A stretch of 55,675 nucleotides of DNA from Bacteroidota bacterium (GTDB lineage: Bacteria > Bacteroidota > Bacteroidia > Flavobacteriales_F > PHOS-HE28), in assembly GCA_018267055.1 (NCBI GenBank), contig JAFDZF010000166.1, positions 1 through 55,675 of the forward strand, written 5' to 3'. Under the pieces are notes generated by a model. It saw only the letters and a program-made list of their open reading frames with translations, was not told the DNA's origin and searched no databases. The translations under genes were made by a program, and so were the position numbers. This document shows positions 6,539 through 14,559 of the stretch, piece by piece; positions within the stretch are counted from its first letter, which is position 1, and the number at the start of each line of letters is the position of its first letter.

Positions 6539-8143
6539 ATGGAACGCACCGACCCCTCTCCCGCATTCGCCCGGACCGATGATCCACCAAGCCCGGGCAC
6601 CGATGATTGGTACGACATCCTGTTCGGCCAGGCCACGCTGGGCATGGTGCTGGTGGGGCCGGACGGCTCCATCCTGCGGGCCAACCCTTTCGCTGAGCGG
6701 CTGTTCGGCTACGATCCCGGCGAGCTTTCCGGACGCTCGCTGGACATCCTGGTCCCGGAAGCCTTGTGCGCGCGGCATGCGGAGCATATGCGCACCTATT
6801 TCGAGCACCCGCGGAACCGGCCCATGGGCCTCGGCAACGAGCTGTTCGCCCGCCGCAAGAACGGCGATCCGTTCCCCGTGGAGATCAGCCTGACCCATCA
6901 CCGGACGGCACAGGGACCGATCGCGGTGGCGTTCATCACCGACATCACCGCCCGATGGACCGCTGAGCTGGAGCTGAAGGAAAGCGAGCAGCGGTTCCGG
7001 TCGATGGCCGACACGGCACCGGTGATGATCTGGGTGAGCGGCATCGATGGCGGGTGCACCTGGTTCAATCGCACGTGGCTGGAGTTCGTTGGCTCCGCCA
7101 TGGAAGAACAGGTCGCGGACGGCTGGACACGGAACGTACACCCCCAGGACCTGGACGGCTGCCTTCAGGCCTACCGCTCGGCCTTCGATGCGAGACGCCC
7201 CTTTTCCATCACTTACCGGCTGCGGCACAGCGGAGGGCAGTACCGATGGATCCTGGACAATGGCGCGCCGCGCTATTCGGGCGACGACCATTTCGCCGGC
7301 TACATCGGATCGGCCGTCGACATCACGGAGCGGGTGCAGGCGGAAGAGGGATTGCGTGACCTGACGACGCACTTGGAGGAGCGCGTGCGGGACCGGACCA
7401 ACGAGCTCCAGGCGACCCTGGCACAGGCCAGCGAACTGAGCGAACGGAAAAGCCGGTTCGTGTCCATGGCCTCGCACGAGCTGCGGACACCCCTTGGCGC
7501 CATCCTGCTGAGCACCCAGCTGATGGAGACCTACGCGTCCACCGGTGACGTCGAACGCTGCCAGCGGCACCTCCGGAGGGTCAAGGTCCTGGTGAAAGGC
7601 ATGACCGAGGTCCTCAATGATTTCCTGTCCCTCGAGAAACTGGAGCAAGGCCAGGTGGACATCGTGCCCGTACGGTTCGACCTCCCCGGGGAGCTATTGG
7701 CCCTGATCGAGCAGTTCGAGCTGGTCCTGAAGCCGGGCCAATGCATCGCCTACGAGCATGCCGGCGAAGCGGACGTGACGCTGGACCGGAAGCTGTTGCA
7801 CAATGTGCTGCTCAATCTGTTGTCCAATGCGATCAAGTATTCCGAGCTGGAGATCGGCGTCAAGAGCGAAGTGCGGGGATCGAGCGTCATGGTCCGTGTG
7901 GAGGACCACGGGATCGGCATTCCCCAAGCCGAGCAAGGCCGGCTGTTCGGCCGGTTCTTCCGGGCCAGCAACGTGGGCGACGTGCGGGGCACGGGGCTGG
8001 GATTGACCATCGTGCAACGCTATGTGCAGCTGATGGGCGGGACCATCGAGGTGGCCAGCACCGAGGGCGTGGGCACCAACATCACGGTGCGCGTGCCGGA
8101 GGCCGCACCGGCCGATGCCCAAGACCGATCGATCGGTGCCTAG
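6539..8143 (+). CDS. PAS-PAS sensor histidine kinase
   Basis: 534 residues with no transmembrane segment, so a cytoplasmic sensor. PAS 1 is about 20-140 (DWYDILFGQATLGMVLVGPDG) and PAS 2 with a PAC motif is about 148-265 (SEQRFRSMADTAPVMIWV, then GYIGSAVDITERV). A short coiled coil (270-300) leads to HisKA with the H box SMASHELRTPLGAIL (His313). The HATPase domain has an N box (NVLLNLLSNAIKYSE), a G1 box (VEDHGIGIP), an F box (FGRFFRAS) and a G2 box (GTGLGLTIV). I see no haem- or flavin-binding signature that would fix the signal. No response regulator gene is in the window, so this is an orphan kinase. Its stop codon overlaps the dodecin stop on the other strand. I found no island-type promoter for it. 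Confidence 0.93.
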   Translation: MERTDPSPAFARTDDPPSPGTDDWYDILFGQATLGMVLVGPDGSILRANPFAERLFGYDPGELSGRSLDILVPEALCARHAEHMRTYFEHPRNRPMGLGNELFARRKNGDPFPVEISLTHHRTAQGPIAVAFITDITARWTAELELKESEQRFRSMADTAPVMIWVSGIDGGCTWFNRTWLEFVGSAMEEQVADGWTRNVHPQDLDGCLQAYRSAFDARRPFSITYRLRHSGGQYRWILDNGAPRYSGDDHFAGYIGSAVDITERVQAEEGLRDLTTHLEERVRDRTNELQATLAQASELSERKSRFVSMASHELRTPLGAILLSTQLMETYASTGDVERCQRHLRRVKVLVKGMTEVLNDFLSLEKLEQGQVDIVPVRFDLPGELLALIEQFELVLKPGQCIAYEHAGEADVTLDRKLLHNVLLNLLSNAIKYSELEIGVKSEVRGSSVMVRVEDHGIGIPQAEQGRLFGRFFRASNVGDVRGTGLGLTIVQRYVQLMGGTIEVASTEGVGTNITVRVPEAAPADAQDRSIGA

Positions 8144-8343
8144 TGCTCGATCTCGAACGTCACCTTGGCATTGATGCGGTACTCCACGATCTTCCCCTTG
8201 TTCACATGGACGCTCTGGTCCTGGATGTAGATCGATCGGATGTTCTTCAGGGTCCGGGAGGCTTCCTTCAAGGCCAGGCGTGCGGCGTCCTCCCAGCCCA
8301 CTTTGGAATTGGCGAGGACCTCGATCACTTTCATCGTGCTCAT
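8140..8343 (-). CDS. Dodecin family flavin-binding protein
   Basis: 67 residues, the usual dodecin length. MKVIEVLANSKVGWEDAARLALKEAS and the strand pair NIRSIYIQDQSVHVNKGKIVEYRINAKVTFEIE are the dodecin core; the Trp in GWEDA is the usual flavin-stacking residue. Dodecins assemble as hollow dodecamers that store riboflavin or FMN. I choose ATG 8343; the frame stays open to 8409 but the extra residues are not dodecin-like. Its TAG (8142-8140) overlaps the histidine kinase TAG (8141-8143). A weak palindrome, TGACCATCGGCA (8397-8408), lies 60 bp upstream with spacing one base off the island norm. Confidence 0.93.
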   Translation of the reverse strand: MSTMKVIEVLANSKVGWEDAARLALKEASRTLKNIRSIYIQDQSVHVNKGKIVEYRINAKVTFEIEH

Positions 8344-8418
8344 GGCGGGATCGTTTTGGATGCGTGAAGGTGCCGCCCGGCATGGCACGGGAAGTATGAC
8401 CATCGGCATGCCCGAAGC

Positions 8419-8461
8419 TGATATCGCTCATGGCCCCGATCGCTCCGCATCGGTCGTTTTG
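8419..8461 (+). promoter_or_regulatory. CRP/FNR-like site plus -7 box for the SDR gene
   Basis: TGATATCGCTCA (8419-8430) has a full left half and CTCA at right. TCGTTTTG (8454-8461) ends exactly 36.5 bp from its centre. The SDR ATG at 8467 is only 6 nt after the -7 box, so the transcript would be nearly leaderless. Confidence 0.5.
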
Positions 8462-8466
8462 GACCG

Positions 8467-9378
8467 ATGGATCGGAAGGTCATACTGATCACCGGCGGAA
8501 GCAGCGGGCTGGGGAACGCGTTCTGCTGGCGCTCTGCGCTCGAAGGGCATACCGTCGTGGGCACCAGCCGCGATCCACGGTTCCAGCCCGCCGCATGGGA
8601 GCTGATCCCGCTGGACGTCATGGACCAGGGAAGCGTGGACCGCGCGGTGGAGCGGGTCATCGCCCGCCATGGCCGGATCGATGTGCTGGTGAACAATGCC
8701 GGCATCGGGATCCAAGGCGCGGCCGAGGACGTGGACCCATCCATGGCCATGCGCGCCTTCGACACGAACTTCTTCGGCCTGCACCGGATGTGCCGGGCCG
8801 TTCTGCCGCACATGCGCGACCAGGGTTCCGGCCTCATCATCAATATCGGCAGCATCATCGGCAACTACGGCATGCCTTTCCGGGGGTTCTACAGCGCCAC
8901 CAAGGCCGCGGTGGACCGCTACAGCGAGGCCTTGCGGATGGAGGTCCGCCCCTTCGGCATCCATGTCGTGGTGGTCGAGCCCGGCGGGTACCGCACCAAC
9001 ATCGCGCGGTCGCGCCTGCGGCCTGCCCGGCGCGGCGGTGCCTACGCGGCGGGCTATGCGCGATCGATGCGCGCGCTGGACAGGGACCAGGCCTACTGCC
9101 AGGACCCGGACGAATGCGCCGCATTGGTGCACCGCATCATCCGCAGCGACGGACCGGGACCCACGTACCGGCCCGGCCAGTTCATGGCGCGGCTGAGCGT
9201 GCTTCTGAAGAAGGTCGTGCCCGAGCGCCTGTTCGAGCATTTCCTCTCGATGCGGTATGGATGGGGCGCGGCCGCCGGCCCGGAGAGGACCGCTCCCGCT
9301 GTTCCTGAACGGCGGCCCCGCGCCGAGGAGGCCTTACAGCCGTACCACGACCTTTCCCATGGTCGTTCCGGAGCTTAG
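8467..9378 (+). CDS. SDR-family NAD(P)-dependent oxidoreductase
   Basis: A 303-residue classical short-chain dehydrogenase. The nucleotide loop is TGGSSGLG (residues 9-16), followed by NNAG, the catalytic Ser in NIGSIIGNYG, and YSATK with the catalytic Tyr and Lys; PGGYRTNIAR follows. The C-terminal ~60 residues extend past the usual fold. The substrate is unknown. The last 45 nt overlap the convergent zinc-independent MDR gene. The start ATG lies in the 3' arm of an 8-bp inverted repeat (CATCGGTC 8448-8455 with GACCGATG 8462-8469), which could affect translation. An island-type palindrome precedes it. Confidence 0.92.
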   Translation: MDRKVILITGGSSGLGNAFCWRSALEGHTVVGTSRDPRFQPAAWELIPLDVMDQGSVDRAVERVIARHGRIDVLVNNAGIGIQGAAEDVDPSMAMRAFDTNFFGLHRMCRAVLPHMRDQGSGLIINIGSIIGNYGMPFRGFYSATKAAVDRYSEALRMEVRPFGIHVVVVEPGGYRTNIARSRLRPARRGGAYAAGYARSMRALDRDQAYCQDPDECAALVHRIIRSDGPGPTYRPGQFMARLSVLLKKVVPERLFEHFLSMRYGWGAAAGPERTAPAVPERRPRAEEALQPYHDLSHGRSGA

Positions 9379-10353
9379 CGCCTCCAGCGCCTCGGGCGTC
9401 CGGTCCACCGGGAACTCCTGGTGCACATAGGGCTTCAGCCATCCGGCGGCATGCGCCTCCACCACCTTGCCCAGGCACTCGGCGATGAGCTCCGGCCTGT
9501 CCTCGCTCAGGCGCAGCATGTTCACGCCGATCAGGCTGCGGCTCTTCATCATCAAGGAGATCGGCACCACCAGCCCCATGTTCCAGACGAACCGCAGCGT
9601 GGCGATCAGGCCGGCCCCCTCACCCCGCTCCGACCCGCCGAACATCACCTGTGCACCTCCGCTGCCCAGCAGGGCCATGTCCTGGCGGAAAGTGCTGCCC
9701 CCCACCGCGTTGAAGCTGACGTCCAGGCGCGCGCCGCCGAGCGCGCGCCGCACTTGCGCGGCGTAGTCCTCCCTGGACCGATCGATGACGTGCTGCGCAC
9801 CCAGCTGCGCCAGCCGCTCCATCTTGCGCGCGCCCGAAGCCACGGCATGGACGATGCAGCCTTGCCGCAACGCGATCTGCACGAGCAACTGCCCCACGCC
9901 ACCGGCGGCCCCATGCACAAGCACATGCTGGCCCCGACGCAAAGGCCGGGCGATCATGGCCATGTACCAGGCCGTGCACCCCTGGGTGGCCAATGCGGCG
10001 GCTTCGCCCAGGGGCATCGGATCAGGAATGATGGCGATCGCTTGCGCGTCGGTGGTGACCAGCTCCGCATAGCTCCCGAACCGCGTCATCGCCACCACGC
10101 GCTTGCCGCGGAGGTCCGTGGGAACGCCGGCACCGATGCCCTCCACCCGGCCGACCGCCTCATAGCCGAGCACGCACGGGGGCGGCGGGGCTTCGCGATA
10201 CAGCCCCTTCACGGCCATCACATCGGCATAGTTCACGCCGAAGCCCTCGCAGCGGATGCGTACCTGCCCCGGTCCCGGCACGGGATCGGGCCATGGCCTC
10301 CACTTCAGCACGGAACGCGGAGCGCCGTGCCCTTCAAGCACCCAGGCATGCAT
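9334..10353 (-). CDS. Zinc-independent MDR oxidoreductase (quinone oxidoreductase-like)
   Basis: 339 residues. The GroES-like N-terminal part has GFGVNYADVMAVKGLY and PCVLGYEAVGRVEGIGAG. The NADPH-binding loop is VLVHGAAGGVGQLLVQIA near 140-157. Cysteines for zinc are absent, as in quinone reductases and VAT-1-like enzymes. It ends ALSSGTTMGKVVVRL, typical of the family. I choose ATG 10353 (MHAWVLEGHG); the frame is open to 10458 but the extra residues look spurious. It begins 20 nt inside the 3' end of the upstream secreted-protein gene on the same strand, so the two probably form an operon read from the divergent promoter near 10840-10882. Confidence 0.9.
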   Translation of the reverse strand: MHAWVLEGHGAPRSVLKWRPWPDPVPGPGQVRIRCEGFGVNYADVMAVKGLYREAPPPPCVLGYEAVGRVEGIGAGVPTDLRGKRVVAMTRFGSYAELVTTDAQAIAIIPDPMPLGEAAALATQGCTAWYMAMIARPLRRGQHVLVHGAAGGVGQLLVQIALRQGCIVHAVASGARKMERLAQLGAQHVIDRSREDYAAQVRRALGGARLDVSFNAVGGSTFRQDMALLGSGGAQVMFGGSERGEGAGLIATLRFVWNMGLVVPISLMMKSRSLIGVNMLRLSEDRPELIAECLGKVVEAHAAGWLKPYVHQEFPVDRTPEALEALSSGTTMGKVVVRL

Positions 10354-10768
10354 GATGATCGACGGTACGGGTCCTGCCCTCCATGGATCCGGCGGGTCCG
10401 ATGCGGTGGCCGCCTTGGATCGAACAGCGGTCCGCTCCCTCCAGAAAGACGTGGACATCCAGGAACTCGATGTTCCCCTTCACGCCCCCTTCGTGCAACA
10501 GGCGCTTGACGACGGCCATGACGTCCGCCTTCTCCGATGCAGCGACATGCTGCAAGCGCATGACGATGATCCCGGTGGCGGTGCAGGAATATTCCACATC
10601 CACCTTGTCCTCGGCGGAGATCCGCGCGGCCACTGCGGCCCACACGGCTTCGCTCAAGGAGCCCACGCGCACGGTCACGATGGCGTTCACCGTCACTGTT
10701 CCGGGATCGGTCTGTGCGGCGGACAACAGGGCCTGCACGGACAAGCACATCAGGATCATCAGGCGCAT
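10334..10768 (-). CDS. Small secreted hypothetical protein
   Basis: 144 residues with a signal peptide (MRLMILMCLSVQALLSAAQ). The mature part alternates strands and helices: VTVNAIVTVRVGSLSEAVWAAVAARI, then VEYSCTATGIIVMRLQHV, then KADVMAVVKRLLHEGGV. The two beta-alpha-beta halves resemble small ferredoxin-like or metal-binding folds, but no metal motif is visible and I do not recognise the family. The last ~35 residues run into the start of the downstream oxidoreductase gene and look less protein-like. A -7-like GACCTTCG ending at 10840 and the palindrome at 10871-10882 lie upstream with the island spacing, leaving a ~70-nt leader. Confidence 0.65.
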   Translation of the reverse strand: MRLMILMCLSVQALLSAAQTDPGTVTVNAIVTVRVGSLSEAVWAAVAARISAEDKVDVEYSCTATGIIVMRLQHVAASEKADVMAVVKRLLHEGGVKGNIEFLDVHVFLEGADRCSIQGGHRIGPAGSMEGRTRTVDHHACLGA

Positions 10769-10839
10769 GGGGAAGGATGTTCAGGTGGCTCGCTGCATCC
10801 GGCCGATCGCTCCTCTTCACCCCGGACCGGCCGCTGTGC

Positions 10840-10913
10840 CGAAGGTCGATCCATCCCACTCCGGCCGCACTGACGATCGTCAGCCTGCCGTCCGATCGGG
10901 ATCGCGTACTTCA
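10840..10913. promoter_or_regulatory. Bidirectional CRP/FNR-like site with two -7 boxes
   Basis: TGACGATCGTCA (10871-10882) is a perfect palindrome in the divergent gap. On the plus strand GTACTTCA ends at 10913, and on the minus strand GACCTTCG ends at 10840. Both are 36.5 bp from the centre, so one dimer could serve the ATPase fusion and the secreted-protein operon. Confidence 0.6.
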
Positions 10914-10930
10914 TTCCTCCATCGTTCGCC

Positions 10931-13900
10931 ATGCCAGTGGAAACGCCCGATGACGGCCCCCGCGGACCCTGGCGGCCGATCGGCTGGATCTTCGGTCTGG
11001 CCGTGCTGGGCACCGTGATAACGGTAGCCCTGCACTTCACGGAAGAAGGGCGGATCGTCGCCTTGGCCGAAGCGGCAAGGCCGTCCTGGCTGCTGGTCGC
11101 ACTGGCCCTGCAGCTCGTCACCTACTTCCTGCAAGGCGAAGTGTTCCGGGTGGTGGGCACCGCATCGGGCCACCGCATCGGCCGTGGCGTGCTCTATCGG
11201 CTGAGCCTGGCCAAGCTTTTCATCGACCAGGCGATCCCCTCGACCGGCCTGAGCGGTACCTACGTGTTCGCAGAAGGCCTGCAGGCGAAGGGTACGCCCC
11301 GGCGCGTGGTGATGAGCGGTGTGGTGGTGGACCTGGTCTCCTACTATGCGGCCTATGTATCGTGCATCGCCGTTGCGCTGGTGCTGGCGATCCGCCATCG
11401 GCACGCCAGCGAGCTGGTGATCGCCATCACGGTCGTCTTCGTGTTCTATGCGACCGCGCTCTCGTCGGCCTTGCTCCGCATGCCGGGAAGGGCGATGGCC
11501 CGTCCACCGGAGGGGATCATGCGGTGGAAGGTGATCCGCCGGTTGAGCGCCTTCCCGGCGGACGCCGACCCGGCCATCACGCATCGCGCATCCACGCTGT
11601 CGCGTGCCTTCCTCTGCCAAACGGGCATCATGGTGAGCGATGCCGCCACGATGTGGGTCTTGCTCCATGCCCTTGGCCAGGAGGCGGCGATCGCCGGCGT
11701 GTTCGCGAGCTTCATGACCGCGAACCTGCTCCGCACGTTCGGGATCGTGCCGGGCGGCCTCGGGGTGTTCGAGGCGGGGTCGGTACTGGCCCTTCGGCTG
11801 GCCGGGGTGCCATTGGCCGCCGCGCTCGGGGCCACGTTGCTGTTCCGGGCACTGAGCTTCTGGGCGCCCATGGTACCGGGGCTGGTGTTCGCCCGCCAGG
11901 TGCGCCGAACGATGCGGAAGGCCGGGCCCGTGCCGGAGGATGCTTCGTTCTGGTCCCGCATGCCGGCCGACCTCTTCCAGGTCATCGGCTGTCGCGACCA
12001 GGGCCTCACCGCTGCGGAGGCCGCACAACGCCTGATCGACCTCGGCCCCAATGCCTTGAGCGTCCACCCCTACCTCACCCGCTCGCATGTGCTCCTGGAC
12101 CAGCTGCGCAACCCGCTCCTGCTGGTCCTTTTCTTCGCCGCCGCGGTATCCGCGTTCACCGGCGAGTGGTCCGATGCGGCGATCGTGATCACCATCCTGC
12201 TTGCGAGCGTGGGGATCGGCTATGCCCGCGAGTACAAGGCGCGCGCGGCGGCGGAGGCCCTGCGCTCACGCATCGCGATCCGGTCCACCGTATGGCGCGA
12301 TGGGCATGCCGCACAAGTGCCGAGCTCGACGGTCGTGCCCGGGGATGTCGTGCTGCTTTCCGCGGGCAGCCTGATCCCGGCGGACGGCATCCTGCTGGAA
12401 AGCACCGACCTCTTCGTGAGCGAGGCCGCCCTTACCGGGGAGAGCTTCCCCGTGGAGAAAGCACCGGGGCTCTCCGCGGCGGATGCCCCGCTCGCGCAGC
12501 GCCGCAACGCCCTGTTCCTCGGCTCCAATGTCCGCAGCGGCTCGGCCCGCATGCTGGTGGTGCGGACCGGCATGCGCACCGAATACGGGAACATCGCCCG
12601 GCACCTGCTGCTGAAGCCCAAGCCCACGGCCTTCGAACAGGGGATCAAGCGCTTCGGCTACATGCTCACCATCGTCATGCTCATCCTGGTGGCCGTGGTC
12701 TTCATCGCGCACATGCTGGCCGGGCGGCCATTGGTGGAGACGCTGTTGTTCGCCGTGGCCCTTGCCGTCGGGCTCAGCCCTGAGCTCCTGCCGGCCATTC
12801 TCAGTGTCAACCTATCGCGTGGTGCGCACCTCCTGTCGCAATGCGGCGTGCTGGTCCGCCGCCTGAACGCGATCGAGAACCTGGGAAGCATGGACGTGCT
12901 GTGCACGGACAAGACCGGAACGCTCACGGAGGGCATGCTCCGGCTGGATGGCGCGTTCGATCCGGAGGGGGTCTCTTCCGCGCCGGTCCTCCGGCTGGCG
13001 GCCATGAACGCCGGCCTCGCGAGCGGCTTCGACAATCCGCTCGACCAGGCGATCGTGGAAGGCACCACGATCGATCGATCACAGGTGCGCAAGCTGGGCG
13101 AGGTCCCGTTCGACTTCCAGCGGAAACGCCTGGCTGTCGCCGTGGCGGGCGAAGGTGGCCCGAAGCTCATCGTGAAGGGCGCCTTCCACCACGTGCTCGA
13201 GGTGTGCACCAGGCTGCCCGACGGCAGGCCGTTGGACGAGGCGGCGCGGATGGCGCTGGAAGAGCGGTACGCGGACTGGAGCAACAAGGGGGTCCGCGTC
13301 CTGGCCGTGGCCGATCGTCCCCTGGATGTCGGTGGCGGCATCGACAGGGAGTGCGAGAAGGACCTTGCGTTCCAAGGCTTCATCACGTTCCTCGACCGGC
13401 CGAAGGAGGGCGTGGCCGAAGCCATCGATGACCTGGCGCGGCTGGGGGTCAAGGTGAAGCTCATCAGCGGCGACAACAAGCTCGTGAGCGCGCAGGTGGC
13501 GGGCCTGGTGGGCCTGGATGCGAGCACCGTCCTGACGGGCACGGAACTGGACCGGCTCAGCGATGCGCAGCTCAAGGAGGCCGTGGGAAACGTCGCGCTG
13601 TTCGCCGAGGTGGACCCGGACCAGAAGGAGAAGATCATCCGCGCCTTGCAGGATGCCGGGCACGTGGTCGGCTTCCTGGGCGATGGCGTGAACGACGCTC
13701 CCGCGCTGTACGCGGCGGATGTCGGCCTTTCCGTGGACAGCGCCGTGGACGTGGCGCGCGAGGCGGCCGATCTGGTCCTGCTCCAGCGCGACCTGCATGT
13801 GATACGGCGCGGCATCGAAGAGGGCCGCAGGACGTTCGTGAACACGTTGAAATACGTGCTGATCACCATGAGCGCCAACCTGGGCAATATGCTCAGCATG

Positions 13901-14452
13901 GCGTTCGCCTCGCTTTTCCTTCCGTTCCTTCCCTTGCTCGCCGGCCAGATCCTGCTCAACAACTTCCTGTCCAGCATCCCGGACGTGGGCATAGCCGACG
14001 ACCATGTGGATCCGGAGGATGTGGCCGCACCGCACCGCTGGGACATCCGTTCGATCGTGCGCTTCATGATCAGCTTCGGCGCGCTCAGCTCGGTGTTCGA
14101 CCTGCTCACCTTCATCGTCCTCCTCCATGGCCTGCACGCCGGCCCCGACCTCTTCCGGACCGGATGGTTCATGGAATCACTGCTGACGGAACTGGTGGTC
14201 GCCTTCGTGGTGCGCACCCGCCGCCGCTTTTGGAAGAGCCGCCCGGGCGCCTTGCTGCTCGATACGAGCATCGGCCTGATCGTCCTGGCGCCCCTCATCC
14301 CGGTCTTCCCGGGGGCCCGGATCCTGGGCTTCACCCCCCTGCCCGGGCAGCTCTATCTCCTGATCGCCGGCATCGTCGTGCTCTACGCCCTATCCACCGA
14401 GCTGCTGAAAGGATGGTACCATGGCCGTCGCTCCGCGGGGATCGCGGGGTAA
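10931..14452 (+). CDS. Fusion: flippase-like (UPF0104/LPG-synthase-TM) membrane domain + MgtA-like P-type ATPase
   Basis: 1173 residues in one uninterrupted frame. Residues ~15-335 are a multi-pass domain of the UPF0104 type (IPSTGLSGTYVFAEGL; FGIVPGGLGVFEAGSV). Residues ~345-1173 are a complete P-type ATPase: N-terminal cation-ATPase helix (GLTAAEAAQRLIDLGPNAL), actuator TGES (ALTGESFPVEK), GLSPELLPAIL in TM4, the phosphorylation site DKTGTLTEG (Asp660), and the hinge GDGVNDAPAL (~917). The PELLP and GVLVRRLNAIENLGSMDVLC context is closest to magnesium-type (MgtA) pumps; the true ion is not provable. The flippase-like part has no aminoacyl-transferase domain, so lysyl-PG synthesis is unlikely. 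The mycobacterial DosR regulon also contains a P-type ATPase (CtpF), without this extra domain. Confidence 0.88.
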   Translation: MPVETPDDGPRGPWRPIGWIFGLAVLGTVITVALHFTEEGRIVALAEAARPSWLLVALALQLVTYFLQGEVFRVVGTASGHRIGRGVLYRLSLAKLFIDQAIPSTGLSGTYVFAEGLQAKGTPRRVVMSGVVVDLVSYYAAYVSCIAVALVLAIRHRHASELVIAITVVFVFYATALSSALLRMPGRAMARPPEGIMRWKVIRRLSAFPADADPAITHRASTLSRAFLCQTGIMVSDAATMWVLLHALGQEAAIAGVFASFMTANLLRTFGIVPGGLGVFEAGSVLALRLAGVPLAAALGATLLFRALSFWAPMVPGLVFARQVRRTMRKAGPVPEDASFWSRMPADLFQVIGCRDQGLTAAEAAQRLIDLGPNALSVHPYLTRSHVLLDQLRNPLLLVLFFAAAVSAFTGEWSDAAIVITILLASVGIGYAREYKARAAAEALRSRIAIRSTVWRDGHAAQVPSSTVVPGDVVLLSAGSLIPADGILLESTDLFVSEAALTGESFPVEKAPGLSAADAPLAQRRNALFLGSNVRSGSARMLVVRTGMRTEYGNIARHLLLKPKPTAFEQGIKRFGYMLTIVMLILVAVVFIAHMLAGRPLVETLLFAVALAVGLSPELLPAILSVNLSRGAHLLSQCGVLVRRLNAIENLGSMDVLCTDKTGTLTEGMLRLDGAFDPEGVSSAPVLRLAAMNAGLASGFDNPLDQAIVEGTTIDRSQVRKLGEVPFDFQRKRLAVAVAGEGGPKLIVKGAFHHVLEVCTRLPDGRPLDEAARMALEERYADWSNKGVRVLAVADRPLDVGGGIDRECEKDLAFQGFITFLDRPKEGVAEAIDDLARLGVKVKLISGDNKLVSAQVAGLVGLDASTVLTGTELDRLSDAQLKEAVGNVALFAEVDPDQKEKIIRALQDAGHVVGFLGDGVNDAPALYAADVGLSVDSAVDVAREAADLVLLQRDLHVIRRGIEEGRRTFVNTLKYVLITMSANLGNMLSMAFASLFLPFLPLLAGQILLNNFLSSIPDVGIADDHVDPEDVAAPHRWDIRSIVRFMISFGALSSVFDLLTFIVLLHGLHAGPDLFRTGWFMESLLTELVVAFVVRTRRRFWKSRPGALLLDTSIGLIVLAPLIPVFPGARILGFTPLPGQLYLLIAGIVVLYALSTELLKGWYHGRRSAGIAG

Positions 14453-14497
14453 TGGCCCGGGCCGGGCGATACCCCCGGCCACCATCAGCGCTCCACC

Positions 14498-14540
14498 TGA
14501 CCACCGTCAATGCCAAACCGCACGGACAGGCCTAGGTTGC
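14498..14540 (+). promoter_or_regulatory. CRP/FNR-like site plus -7 box for the third Usp gene
   Basis: TGACCACCGTCA (14498-14509) and TAGGTTGC (14533-14540), with the standard 36.5-bp spacing. The ATG at 14560 is 20 nt downstream. Confidence 0.6.
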
Positions 14541-14559
14541 GAACCAATGCCTCCCGGAC

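Noticed and set aside
10931-11960. Lysyl-phosphatidylglycerol synthase (MprF)
   Set aside because: Only the membrane-type domain is present; the aminoacyl-transferase domain that defines MprF is absent.
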